Positions 16,848 through 24,513 of a DNA stretch of 26,325 nt are shown here, piece by piece. Under the pieces are notes generated by a model. The model was given only the letters and a program-made list of their open reading frames with translations, was not told the DNA's origin and did not search any database. The translations under genes were made by a program, and so were the position numbers. The stretch spans positions 1 to 26,325 of the forward strand of contig CAZCHK010000032.1 of assembly GCA_964498605.1 (NCBI GenBank), given 5' to 3'. This DNA comes from JBGQAS01 sp964498605 (lineage in GTDB: Bacteria > Chloroflexota > Anaerolineae > Anaerolineales > Anaerolineaceae). Position 1 is the stretch's first letter, and every line of letters begins with the position of its first letter.

Positions 16848-16933
16848 AACCACGTTTCCAAGACAACTTGGATCCTGCCTTCCTTGGTGAATCAAACCAA
16901 CCATAATAATCCAAAATCGGATGAATAAAGAGA

Positions 16934-16939
16934 ATTATA
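16934..16939 (-). promoter_or_regulatory. Putative -10 box for folC-lon
   Basis: TATAAT on the minus strand, about 90 bases before the folC start and inside the narrow gap to the divergent DUF503 gene. No -35 box at the right spacing. Confidence 0.25.
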
Positions 16940-16957
16940 AGAGTAATAAGAGAAAAA

Positions 16958-17245
16958 ATGATAGTAGGAATATTAACAATCGACATCGCCTTTAATTGGT
17001 GTAAATCGTTGAAAGACAAGCGATCATCGATCAAACCATTACTGATCCGCCTGCACAAGGAATTCAATGTTGGTGTTTCGGAGCTCAAGCATCAAAGTTC
17101 GCATAAACTTGCTGGTATCGGCTGTGTGGCGATATGCAACACCCGAACTCACATAGAGCAGGATTTCAATGACATTGTAATCTTCCTCAACAAGCAATTT
17201 CCTAACATTGACATATTATCTCAATCGACAGAGTACTTGTTTTAA
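16958..17245 (+). CDS. YlxP-like DUF503 family protein
   Basis: 95 residues. The family hallmarks are visible: MIVGILTIDIAF at the start, SLKDKRSSIKPLLIRLHKEFNVGVSEL, and a second half with AGIGCVAICNT and ILSQSTEYLF. DUF503 (YlxP) proteins form a small ferredoxin-like fold and often sit beside ribosome-maturation genes such as rbfA, though their function is unproven. The ATG follows AAGAG. Its stop TAA shares the A of the next gene's ATG (TAATG), indicating coupling to the radical SAM gene. Confidence 0.88.
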   Translation: MIVGILTIDIAFNWCKSLKDKRSSIKPLLIRLHKEFNVGVSELKHQSSHKLAGIGCVAICNTRTHIEQDFNDIVIFLNKQFPNIDILSQSTEYLF

Positions 17246-18042
17246 TGCACATAATGAGACATCCACAACAAATAAATGCTTGGTTGGATCGCAATCTTCT
17301 CAAAGTACAAAAACCAGGAAGGTACATCGGTGGAGAGTTGAACCAGGTTAAGAAATCCTGGGATGAAACTTCCGTTCATGTTGCTTTAGCTTTTCCAGAT
17401 ATCTATGATATCGGACTTTCCAATCTTGGCCTATCAATTCTATATGATTTAGTAAACCAGGATGATCAATGTCTTGCGGAAAGAATTTACACACCATGGC
17501 TCGATATGGAAAAAATGATGCGAAAAGAGCGCATCCCGCTATTCTCACTCGAATCGAAACACGCCATGGTAGATTTTGATATAGTTGGGATATCGATTCC
17601 CTACGAATCCTTGTATTCCAATGTCCTTAACCTACTTGATCTTGGTGATATTCCTCTTCGATCAGTGGATCGTACCGATCACCATCCTTTGATATTGGCC
17701 GGTGGTAATTCCACATCAAATCCTGAACCCATGGCAGATTTCATTGATTGTTTTGCGATCGGAGAAGGTGAAGAAATCATTAAAGATGTCATTCAATGCT
17801 GGCTGAGTTGGAAAAATTCCAACTGTTCCAGAAAAGTCTTATTACACGATCTATCGAGAATTGATGGGATCTATGTTCCTTGTTTTTATCAACCGACATA
17901 TGACCTCAATGGTGATTTATCAGCCTTTACCGCCATATCTGATGATTTTCCAAAAATAATCCGAAAACGAATCGTTTCTAAACTACCACCATCACCGGTC
18001 TATCCAATCGTGCCCTCCATTGATGTTGTTCACGACCGCTAA
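17245..18042 (+). CDS. B12-binding-type radical SAM protein (TIGR03960-like), N-terminal part, interrupted by TAA
   Basis: 265 residues carrying the B12-binding-like Rossmann domain: VHVALAFPDIYDIGLSNLGLSILYDLVN, FDIVGISIPYESLYSNVLNLLDLG, and HPLILAGGNSTSNPEPMADFIDCFAIGEGEE. The frame stops at TAA (18040-18042) right after VHDR. That is mid-protein for this family, whose members run straight on into the radical SAM CxxxCxxC. The next codons in the same frame continue the family sequence, so this is a whole gene broken by one base (for example TTA to TAA). Either a real nonsense mutation, a sequencing or assembly error, or, less likely, readthrough. The start ATG overlaps the upstream stop by one base. 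Confidence 0.85.
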   Translation: MHIMRHPQQINAWLDRNLLKVQKPGRYIGGELNQVKKSWDETSVHVALAFPDIYDIGLSNLGLSILYDLVNQDDQCLAERIYTPWLDMEKMMRKERIPLFSLESKHAMVDFDIVGISIPYESLYSNVLNLLDLGDIPLRSVDRTDHHPLILAGGNSTSNPEPMADFIDCFAIGEGEEIIKDVIQCWLSWKNSNCSRKVLLHDLSRIDGIYVPCFYQPTYDLNGDLSAFTAISDDFPKIIRKRIVSKLPPSPVYPIVPSIDVVHDR

Positions 18043-18054
18043 TCAGTAGAGATC

Positions 18055-19143
18055 ATGCGGGGTTGTTCACGAGGCTGCCGTTTCTGCCACGCGGGAATGA
18101 CTTTAAGACCTGTACGAGAGCGTCCCGTTGACGAAGTCCTTTCAACAGTTGAAAGTGCTATTAAAAATACCGGGTATGAGGATGTAGGTTTACTTTCTTT
18201 GTCGTCATCTGACTATACGCATATAGAAGATCTCGTCGTCCAACTGAAATCCAAATATTCAGATGAACATCTGAATATATCGCTGCCCTCGCTAAGAATT
18301 GACAGTCTTTCTATAGATCTAATAGAAACCATTTCTGGTGCCCGTCATGGTGGTTTCACCCTGGCGCCGGAAGCAGCTACTGAAAAAATTCGTAATGCAA
18401 TCAACAAACCCATCGATACTGCTCAATTGCTTGCTGTATCAAAAGAAATATTTTCCAGAGGCTGGCTGACCTTAAAACTATACTTCATGATAGGGCTTCC
18501 GAATGAAACCGACGAAGATGTTCATGCAATTGCTGACTTGTGCCACAGGGTATTGAAAATTGGAAGATCTTATCATGGCAACCGGTCCTCACTACATGTC
18601 AGCGTAGGCACCTTTATTCCTAAGCCGCACACACCTTTTCAATGGGAAAAGGTAGATTTTCAATCAATAAAAATCAAGCAAGGAATACTACTTGACAAGA
18701 TTCGTGGCAAAGGTTTTCGTCTGGACTGGTCAGATTCTCGCACATCCAGGTTGGAAGCCTGGTTCTCTCGTGGAAACCGGAAATTAGGTGAGTTGCTTTT
18801 GTCTGCCTGGAAAAAAGGAGCAAAATTTGATGCGTGGCAGGATCAAATGAACATGTCTGCCTGGGAGGACGCCTTACGAGATTGCGGGATGGAGGAATAC
18901 AAACTTGAAAATCCTCTCAAAGACACTGAGGATCTGCTTCCTTGGGATCATATCAATTTTGGTCTAGAAAAGGAATTCCTCAAAACTGAATTATTGAAAA
19001 GTCGATCCAATTTAACGACAATGGATTGTTCCGTGAAGTGCGCCAATTGCGGGATTCTACCGTTCTTTTCTGTGAAACGGGAACAAAGCTCAGAAGTGAG
19101 GTTTAAATGTCCAAATCCGATCAATAGGATATCCGATGACTGA
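18055..19143 (+). CDS. B12-binding-type radical SAM protein (TIGR03960-like), C-terminal catalytic part
   Basis: This continues the previous entry in the same frame. From the ATG at 18055 it gives 362 residues; the sequence is open from 18043. The radical SAM cluster motif CSRGCRFC (Cys4, Cys8, Cys11 from this ATG) binds a 4Fe-4S cluster. PVRERPVDEVLSTVES, GLLSLSSSDYTHIE, TLAPEAATEKIRNAINK and SVGTFIPKPHTPFQWE are family signatures, and a C-terminal cysteine cluster (CSVKCANCG) follows. The local Shine-Dalgarno before 18055 is weak, and a protein starting there would lose the strand before the cluster, so independent function is doubtful. The reaction of this family is unknown. The DUF2344 gene overlaps its end by eight bases (ATGACTGA). 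Confidence 0.88.
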   Translation: MRGCSRGCRFCHAGMTLRPVRERPVDEVLSTVESAIKNTGYEDVGLLSLSSSDYTHIEDLVVQLKSKYSDEHLNISLPSLRIDSLSIDLIETISGARHGGFTLAPEAATEKIRNAINKPIDTAQLLAVSKEIFSRGWLTLKLYFMIGLPNETDEDVHAIADLCHRVLKIGRSYHGNRSSLHVSVGTFIPKPHTPFQWEKVDFQSIKIKQGILLDKIRGKGFRLDWSDSRTSRLEAWFSRGNRKLGELLLSAWKKGAKFDAWQDQMNMSAWEDALRDCGMEEYKLENPLKDTEDLLPWDHINFGLEKEFLKTELLKSRSNLTTMDCSVKCANCGILPFFSVKREQSSEVRFKCPNPINRISDD

Positions 19144-19780
19144 ACTGACCTTGAGGATAATATACGAAAAAAGACAGGCACTGCGTTACGCCAGCGTTTT
19201 AAACCTGCAAACTGTGATGTTCAGGCTGCTCAGGCGATGTCGTATTCCACTGGCTTTCAGCAATGGCTTTCACCCACAACCAAAGATGCGTTTTGCTTGC
19301 CCGCTACCATTGGGTTTTGAAGGATTAAATGAAGTTCTTGAAATTGATATTGCCAAGGAAATCGATACTGCAGAAATCCTTCAGGATCTTCGTGAACACT
19401 CTCTTCCAGGTTTAATATTTAAAAGTATCGATGGTTCAACGCATCAAAACAAAAATGAACGTTTTTACCCTTATGCCGCGTTGTACAGCCTGCAACCGTT
19501 TTTGAATTGTCCGCCCCCTCATGCTTTCCTTGAGAGAGTGGAACACTTTATGAATTTAAGCGTTTTTATAAAAGAACGCAGGGATAAAAAGTATGATCTG
19601 CGCCCTTTGGTACTTAAAATTGATTTAGTGGACAAGCGTTCTATTATGATGCGTTTATCTGCACAACCAAATTTTACTGGCAGGCCAGATGAAGTAATCG
19701 AAGCAATTGGTTTTGACCAATTTGAATTTTTGTACTCTAGGGTCCATTTTCTTGATGAAAATTTTTGCAAAATCCCATGA
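19136..19780 (+). CDS. DUF2344 (TIGR03936-like) protein, partner of the radical SAM protein
   Basis: 214 residues. The start LRIIYEKRQALRYASVLNLQTVMFRLLRRCRIPLAFSNGFHPQPKMRFACPLPLGFEG is the family signature, with basic residues and a GFHPxPK loop. The family occurs beside or fused to TIGR03960 radical SAM proteins and may act with them on RNA or ribosomes, but no activity is established. Reading frames are coupled at both ends: an 8-base overlap with the radical SAM gene, and an ATGA overlap with the methyltransferase gene. Confidence 0.87.
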   Translation: MTELTLRIIYEKRQALRYASVLNLQTVMFRLLRRCRIPLAFSNGFHPQPKMRFACPLPLGFEGLNEVLEIDIAKEIDTAEILQDLREHSLPGLIFKSIDGSTHQNKNERFYPYAALYSLQPFLNCPPPHAFLERVEHFMNLSVFIKERRDKKYDLRPLVLKIDLVDKRSIMMRLSAQPNFTGRPDEVIEAIGFDQFEFLYSRVHFLDENFCKIP

Positions 19781-20457
19781 TAACCTCGAAGTTCTCCCTG
19801 ACATGCAGCAACGAACGCTGTCATTTCCGAACAATTCTTTTGCAAAAGCCAACGAAAAACCTTTGTCCGTTATGCAATTCCACGTTGGACATCCAAGGGT
19901 ATTTATCAGAAAGTCACGAACCGAAAAACGGTTTCCAGGAAATCGTTAATACAGCTTCGCTGTCAATTGTTTTGGACAACATCCGCAGTGCGCTTAATGT
20001 AGGGTCGATTCTTCGAACAGCAGATGGATGTGGTGTAAAAAAAATCCATTTATGCGGCGCTACCGCAACACCTGAAAATTCAAAAGTCTCCAAAACCGGT
20101 TTAGGGGCGGAATGGTCTCTCCCCTGGGAATACCATCCAAACACTTTTGAGTGCGTCTGCAATCTCATGTCGAACACTCGTGTCATACTGGCGTTGGAAC
20201 AGACATGCAAATCATCCAGTTTACTGAGAATGAACCCGGAAGTTTTAAAGAATAAAGAAGTGATCCTGATAATCGGCAACGAGTTGACCGGGGTTGACCC
20301 TGCTGTTTTAGAAAAAATCGATCACCATGTCTCGCTGCCCATGTTGGGTTTTAAGAAATCGTTGAATGTTGCAGTCGCCTTTGGAATAGCTGCTTACTTC
20401 ATACAGTTTAGCAGTCAGGGAGATTGCATCCAACTTAACAGTTCACTCAGAATATGA
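19777..20457 (+). CDS. SpoU/TrmH-family RNA methyltransferase with N-terminal cysteine cluster
   Basis: 226 residues from the ATG at 19777. A TTG at 19765 would add four residues, but the ATGA overlap with the upstream stop favours the ATG. Residues 64-226 are a SPOUT methyltransferase: motif 1 with N68 and LNVGSILRTAD (73-83), motif 2 IIGNELTGVD (165-174), and motif 3 LPMLGFKKSLNVAVAFGIAAY, which forms the knot that binds S-adenosylmethionine. This points to ribose 2'-O-methylation of tRNA or rRNA; the target is unknown. Cys10, Cys15, Cys30 and Cys33 at the N-terminus look like a zinc knuckle. It ends the operon and overlaps the convergent NTPase gene by 43 bases. Confidence 0.9.
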   Translation: MITSKFSLTCSNERCHFRTILLQKPTKNLCPLCNSTLDIQGYLSESHEPKNGFQEIVNTASLSIVLDNIRSALNVGSILRTADGCGVKKIHLCGATATPENSKVSKTGLGAEWSLPWEYHPNTFECVCNLMSNTRVILALEQTCKSSSLLRMNPEVLKNKEVILIIGNELTGVDPAVLEKIDHHVSLPMLGFKKSLNVAVAFGIAAYFIQFSSQGDCIQLNSSLRI

Positions 20458-20954
20458 CCCGAGGAAGCGGAATTTGCTAGTTCAAATATTTCGTTTACGT
20501 ACCAGGATTCCTTGATAAGATTAACCAGATTTGGTCTTAAGACAACCAAGCCTTTCCTGAATCTCCTTTCCTGAATCACTTTCAGAGCGCTCGTCAAACC
20601 CGAGTTCATCTTTAGCTCTAACGGCCCAATTTCGTCAACGAAAATGTTGCTACATGAAGAAACTTCATCGAACAAAGTATTCGCCCAATTGATCGCGTTC
20701 CGATTAAAAGAGAACCGCAAATTATGTCTGCCATCAGGTATTTCAGGATTCAACGATGCAAACGGTTTTTCAACTCCAGAAGAAATATCCCTGATTAATT
20801 TCCCCTTCAACACCCCGTTAATCATAAGATTTGGTGTAACGATTCCTTGTATCGGTACGTTATTTGATTTTAAATGAGAAATCAGATTGATCAATAAGGT
20901 GGTTTTTCCAATCCCGGTGAACCCTGTCAGCACGCATAAATCGGCATGGATCAT
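20415..20954 (-). CDS. THEP1-like P-loop nucleoside-triphosphatase
   Basis: 179 residues of the DUF265/THEP1 NTPase type. The P-loop is GFTGIGKT (11-18), Walker B is IFVDEIGPLEL with D107-E108, and RDISSG and GHILSELL follow. Members hydrolyse NTPs in vitro; biological roles are unclear. The gene overlaps the ABC ATPase by ATGA, so it is the last cistron of the metal-importer operon, an unusual place for this family. Its 3' end overlaps trmH tail to tail by 43 bases. A role in metal or cofactor handling is only inferred. Confidence 0.85.
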   Translation of the reverse strand: MIHADLCVLTGFTGIGKTTLLINLISHLKSNNVPIQGIVTPNLMINGVLKGKLIRDISSGVEKPFASLNPEIPDGRHNLRFSFNRNAINWANTLFDEVSSCSNIFVDEIGPLELKMNSGLTSALKVIQERRFRKGLVVLRPNLVNLIKESWYVNEIFELANSASSGHILSELLSWMQSP

Positions 20955-21712
20955 TTAAAGATCACTTTTTTTCCATTCAACATGACAACCTGAATTGGGT
21001 ACCCAAAAGTCGTGGAAAGGTTTTCTCCTGTGATCATTTCCTCATTTGAACCTTTCCCAATTACTCTTCCTTCACTTAGTAAAACCACATTGCCGCCCAA
21101 TTCAGTAGGAATTTCTGGATCGTGTGTAGCCAGTACAATGGATATTCCCTCTGAGGGTAGGTTGCTGATTATTTCGATAAAACATCTCCGATTGTGCATA
21201 TCCAAATGAGTAGTAGGTTCGTCTAAGAGGACCACCAGTGCTTGTTGAGAAAGTACTCTGGCTAGACGAACCAATTGAAGTTGCCCCCCGCTAATCTCTC
21301 CAATACTTACCTCCGCGAGATGTTTACAGTTCATTAACTCTAGATTGTTCCAGGCAATGTTCTTATCTAATATTGAGGGCTGACTGAATACCTTAACGTG
21401 CGAAGAACGACCCAAGAGCACATATTCAAAAGAGGATAACGTTGGATTAATGTATTCAACTTGGGGCATGAATCCCACTTGTGAGTAAGCGTTTGAAAGG
21501 CTTCCTGAAAGTAATTTCTCATGTTTGTGTGTTATCGATCCTAAAAATCTATGTTCGACCCTTGCTAAGATCTTGAGCAATGTGGATTTTCCTGAACCGT
21601 TTGGTCCCAACAAGGTGATAATTTTTTGACTTGGGACCTCAAATGTGACATCCTGCAGGACTTTCTTTTTATTTTCATGATAGGAAAATGAGAGGTGATC
21701 AATTGTAATCAT
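20951..21712 (-). CDS. ABC transporter ATP-binding protein, metal-chelate type
   Basis: 253 residues from the ATG at 21712 (a TTG one codon upstream is less likely). Walker A GPNGSGKST lies near 36-44, the Q-loop follows in the family place, the signature is ISGGQ, and Walker B is VVLLDEPTTHLD, with an H-loop LATHD. It powers uptake by the FecCD-type permease encoded six bases upstream. FepC/BtuD-like enzymes have this layout. The stop overlaps the NTPase start. Confidence 0.95.
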   Translation of the reverse strand: MITIDHLSFSYHENKKKVLQDVTFEVPSQKIITLLGPNGSGKSTLLKILARVEHRFLGSITHKHEKLLSGSLSNAYSQVGFMPQVEYINPTLSSFEYVLLGRSSHVKVFSQPSILDKNIAWNNLELMNCKHLAEVSIGEISGGQLQLVRLARVLSQQALVVLLDEPTTHLDMHNRRCFIEIISNLPSEGISIVLATHDPEIPTELGGNVVLLSEGRVIGKGSNEEMITGENLSTTFGYPIQVVMLNGKKVIFK

Positions 21713-21718
21713 CAAAAT

Positions 21719-22711
21719 TCATTCCGCTAGATTCTTTTTTTTACTTGTAAAGATAAACAGGAATATGAGCGCACCGAATAAAGCAGTGATGATCCCCAGT
21801 GGTATCTCACCCGCGAAAACTGTTCGCGCGAATGAGTCACTAATTAATACAAACCCTGCTCCAAAAACCATTGAATAGCCCAGTGCGATTGAGTTGTTGC
21901 TTTTCGTCACCCTTAAAGCGATGTGAGGAATAACCAGACCGACCCAACCCACTATCCCTGTTACCGCAATAACGGAAGAAACCATTATCACCGCTGCGAC
22001 GAGAACAAGTTCTCGAATCTGCTTAATTTTCGGATCCAATGATTGCGCTACTATTTCGTCAGCGGACAGCAGAAGAATCTTCCATCGAAGGGTTACCAGG
22101 GTGACTGTCATGATGGAAAAAATTAAGCCAACATAGGCTACTTCTTTCCAACTGATTGCTGATAGGCTTCCCAGCATCCATAAAACAATTTCCTGCAGCT
22201 CTTTCAATGGATCGGCTAAATACTTGATCAAACCTAATCCTGAGGAAAAAAATGCAGAGACCGCTATTCCGGAAAGGATTAATCTTAAAATTGAATCGCC
22301 AAAATTGAATCTCCTGGACAAGATGTAGGAACACAGTAAACCCATTAATCCAAAAAGAAGAGCTGAAAATTGTGTGATGATCAGGTTGGAATGTGTCGTC
22401 GTAATAGCCAAAGCAGCTCCAAATGCGGCGCCTTGACTCACACCCAAGAATCCCGGTTCTACAAGAGGATTATGAAAAACTGTTTGAAAGACATATCCAC
22501 CTCCTCCCAGAGCAGCACCCAGGATCAAAGCAAAAATAATTCGGGGAATTCGGATTTTTAGGAGAACCTGAACAGCCAACGGATCATTCATGATGCTGTC
22601 GAAAGATGTCCAGGGTGAAGAGGGATATCGGCCTAAAAAACATGCCGCTACTGCAATAATCAACAAAACTGCAACGGATAAGTATAAAAAAATCCGGGTT
22701 TTATTCTTCAT
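21719..22711 (-). CDS. FecCD/BtuC-type ABC transporter permease
   Basis: 330 residues with about nine or ten hydrophobic helices. Typical family elements are LKIRIPRIIFALILGAALGGGG (the RxPR region), GVSQGAAFGAALA, GWVGLVIPHIALRV, and AGEIPLGIITALFGALIFLFI at the end. It forms the inner-membrane channel for iron-siderophore, haem, cobalamin or similar chelates, and possibly molybdate. The ATG overlaps the lipoprotein stop by ATGA. The substrate cannot be read from the sequence. Confidence 0.95.
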   Translation of the reverse strand: MKNKTRIFLYLSVAVLLIIAVAACFLGRYPSSPWTSFDSIMNDPLAVQVLLKIRIPRIIFALILGAALGGGGYVFQTVFHNPLVEPGFLGVSQGAAFGAALAITTTHSNLIITQFSALLFGLMGLLCSYILSRRFNFGDSILRLILSGIAVSAFFSSGLGLIKYLADPLKELQEIVLWMLGSLSAISWKEVAYVGLIFSIMTVTLVTLRWKILLLSADEIVAQSLDPKIKQIRELVLVAAVIMVSSVIAVTGIVGWVGLVIPHIALRVTKSNNSIALGYSMVFGAGFVLISDSFARTVFAGEIPLGIITALFGALIFLFIFTSKKKNLAE

Positions 22712-23805
22712 TGCACGAGATTCATGATTTGCGCATCGATCTGGTCAGAGGTCAATCCATACATTTCAGAAAAAAACAAATAAATCTTTTCATTTAGATA
22801 TTCTTCTTCGAACAATTCGGGATGAATTTTTACCGCCAAAAAGTGAAGTCCCAAAATCCATCTGCTGTCCGGTTGATCCCATGAGACAAAATCTTCACCA
22901 AAAGGGTAAAGTTTATTATTAGTAACGGCCGAAAGGCCAACCCATAAATCTGAAGAATACAAATTGCTGACTATCTGTCGGGCGTCACCAGAATAGTTAA
23001 CAATAAAAATTAGATCAGGATTCCACACAGCGATCTGCTCAAATGTAACAGTCTCCCATCCCTCGCCAAGCATGCTTTCTTTCCATACAGGAATTCCTCC
23101 AGCTCTCTCAACCATATTAGTCTGCAACCAATTTGCGGGAGGAACTGAAAAGCTGGTTGTGCCTTCTTTATCGGAAGCCTGTAATAAAAGTACTGAAGGA
23201 TATTCCTTCAAATCAATTTGACTAATAATGTTCTTAATTTCAATCATTTGATTCTGATAAAACAGGGATATCTCGGTTGCTCTTTTCACATTCCCTAAGA
23301 ATGCTCCAAGAGATTGGATCTCTGCCAGAAATGCATCAGGTGTCTCCATGTCAATGTAAAAAACCTGGAAGCCCAATTCAATCAGAGGCTGTCCCAATTT
23401 CTCTGCCATGGATTGCTTAAGGACGATGAGATCAGGTTTTCTCGAAGCCAATTCTTCCACGCCAACTTCTCTGGGTAAGATCATTTTTTCTGGGTATTGA
23501 GTATCGACCAGTTCAAGAAATAAACTGAAATTTTGGGATCGATTTTCAATCGCAGAAATCTTTGTTTTTGCTTCGGGAAATAAGTACAGCGAATCCAAAA
23601 TTAAAGTCGTAGCCTTTCCCGCAACGATGATATCTTCAGGCAAATCATCGAAAGAAAGCTCCCTTCCCAATCCATCCATTACTATCGTTGGATGTAAACC
23701 TTCCTGATTGAGAGGTTCTCCTTCCCCTCCATGTGTACTTGTCGTCAAGGTACAACCGATCAATATGATGCTCATAATGACGATGATCCAAGCTGCTTTG
23801 TTCAT
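22708..23805 (-). CDS. ABC transporter substrate-binding lipoprotein, metal-chelate type
   Basis: 365 residues from the ATG at 23805, which has GAGGA seven bases upstream and an ATGA overlap with the PadR stop; an in-frame ATG seven codons earlier is less likely. Residues 2-18 are a signal peptide ending in the lipobox LIGC (Cys18). The rest is a Peripla_BP_2 clamp: IVMDGLGRELSF, PDLIVLKQ, LGFQVFYIDMETPDAF, GWETVTFEQIAVWNPDLIFIVNYSGD. It captures the ligand outside the membrane for the downstream permease. FhuD, BtuF and MolA share this fold, so the ligand stays open. Confidence 0.93.
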   Translation of the reverse strand: MNKAAWIIVIMSIILIGCTLTTSTHGGEGEPLNQEGLHPTIVMDGLGRELSFDDLPEDIIVAGKATTLILDSLYLFPEAKTKISAIENRSQNFSLFLELVDTQYPEKMILPREVGVEELASRKPDLIVLKQSMAEKLGQPLIELGFQVFYIDMETPDAFLAEIQSLGAFLGNVKRATEISLFYQNQMIEIKNIISQIDLKEYPSVLLLQASDKEGTTSFSVPPANWLQTNMVERAGGIPVWKESMLGEGWETVTFEQIAVWNPDLIFIVNYSGDARQIVSNLYSSDLWVGLSAVTNNKLYPFGEDFVSWDQPDSRWILGLHFLAVKIHPELFEEEYLNEKIYLFFSEMYGLTSDQIDAQIMNLVQ

Positions 23806-24326
23806 ACAAGTTCCTCTTCTAACCATTTTTTTATCGTCGCAACATGATCGAATTTAAGTTTGAATAGCTTATGTTGAAATTTGTTTCCACACCGATTTCT
23901 TTTCGTACTTAAATCATTCGTCCATTGATTAACTTTTTTTACTTGGATCGTCCTGATTACGTCAAGCTTCACAATTTTATATTTATCGCACAAGTAGTAC
24001 TTCGGAAGGAACTCCTGCATGAAATTCCTTGGATAAATGACCGGGGATAGTATCCATTCATTGAATTGATCTATCCCAACAGCGGTTGCATCATAAGATT
24101 TGCGCACTCTCCCCTTAATGTTTTCTTCTTTCTCTTCACAGATCAAACCTTCCTGGCACATTTTTTTTAGGATTAAATACATCTGACTTTCTCGAATGCT
24201 CCAAATAGAACCAAGCCCAACCTTGTCAACAAGCTCTTTGTAGATTTGATATCCGTACTTCTTTTTCTGCAGAATTAAACCGATGATGATATTTTCTATA
24301 GGATAAATTGGGATCTTTGGTGCCAT
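23802..24326 (-). CDS. PadR-family transcriptional regulator
   Basis: 174 residues. The N-terminal winged helix (ENIIIGLILQKKKYGYQIYKELVDKV, SQMYLILKKMCQEGLICEE, SYDATAVGIDQFNEWI) is PadR-like, and a longer C-terminal helical part carries many Lys and may mediate dimerisation. PadR proteins bind small molecules or metals and repress genes. Here it is the first cistron, before the lipoprotein, so it probably controls the importer operon and itself. A palindrome on the promoter (24336-24354) fits an operator. AGAGAT precedes the ATG. Confidence 0.9.
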   Translation of the reverse strand: MAPKIPIYPIENIIIGLILQKKKYGYQIYKELVDKVGLGSIWSIRESQMYLILKKMCQEGLICEEKEENIKGRVRKSYDATAVGIDQFNEWILSPVIYPRNFMQEFLPKYYLCDKYKIVKLDVIRTIQVKKVNQWTNDLSTKRNRCGNKFQHKLFKLKFDHVATIKKWLEEELV

Positions 24327-24335
24327 GGGATCTCT

Positions 24336-24358
24336 ATACTCTATTACTGAGTATTATA
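24336..24358 (-). promoter_or_regulatory. PadR-operon -10 box and overlapping candidate operator
   Basis: The minus strand has a perfect TATAAT at 24358-24353. Overlapping it and the expected start site is the inverted repeat ATACTC-N7-GAGTAT (24336-24354), a natural site for self-repression by PadR. The -35 region is poor. Confidence 0.4.
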
Positions 24359-24391
24359 CCAAAGCCAAAGTCGCTACGCATAAGATACACG

Positions 24392-24400
24392 TGATAAAAT
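24392..24400 (+). promoter_or_regulatory. Putative extended -10 promoter of the tRNA
   Basis: TGATAAAAT is an extended -10 element twelve bases before the mature tRNA 5' end. No clear -35 box. Confidence 0.35.
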
Positions 24401-24411
24401 TGAGAGAAGAT

Positions 24412-24483
24412 GTCCCTGTAGCTCAATGGATAGAGTACTGGCCTCCGGAGCCAGTGGTGTGAGTTCGACCCTCACCAGGGACA
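24412..24483 (+). tRNA. tRNA-Arg (anticodon CCG)
   Basis: 72 bases fold into a full cloverleaf. Acceptor GTCCCTG pairs with CAGGGAC over seven base pairs; the D-arm is GCTC/GAGT; the anticodon stem is CTGGC/GCCAG with loop CTCCGGA, so the anticodon CCG reads the CGG codon. The variable loop is TGGT; the T-arm is GTGAG/CTCAC with loop TTCGACC. The discriminator is A at 24483. CCA is not encoded. The gene stands alone. Confidence 0.97.
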
Positions 24484-24513
24484 CTTTGTGAATCCATCAT
24501 CTCGTGGAGATTA

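Noticed and set aside
16834..17088. Minus-strand open frame opposite the DUF503 gene
   Set aside because: DUF503 on the plus strand has the recognised family sequence, and the folC start explains the other end. A hydrophobic stretch here is likely chance from AT-rich DNA.
18040..18042. Selenocysteine or pyrrolysine recoding at the radical SAM stop
   Set aside because: The codon is TAA, which is not used for either amino acid; other genes in the window also end in TAA, so a changed code is excluded.
19707..19949. Open frame spanning the DUF2344-methylase junction
   Set aside because: Both flanking genes are coupled by ATGA in the correct frames, so no extra gene or frameshift is needed.
24412..24483. 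tRNA gene as an integration site for a mobile element
   Set aside because: No integrase, and I saw no direct copy of the tRNA 3' end elsewhere in the window.
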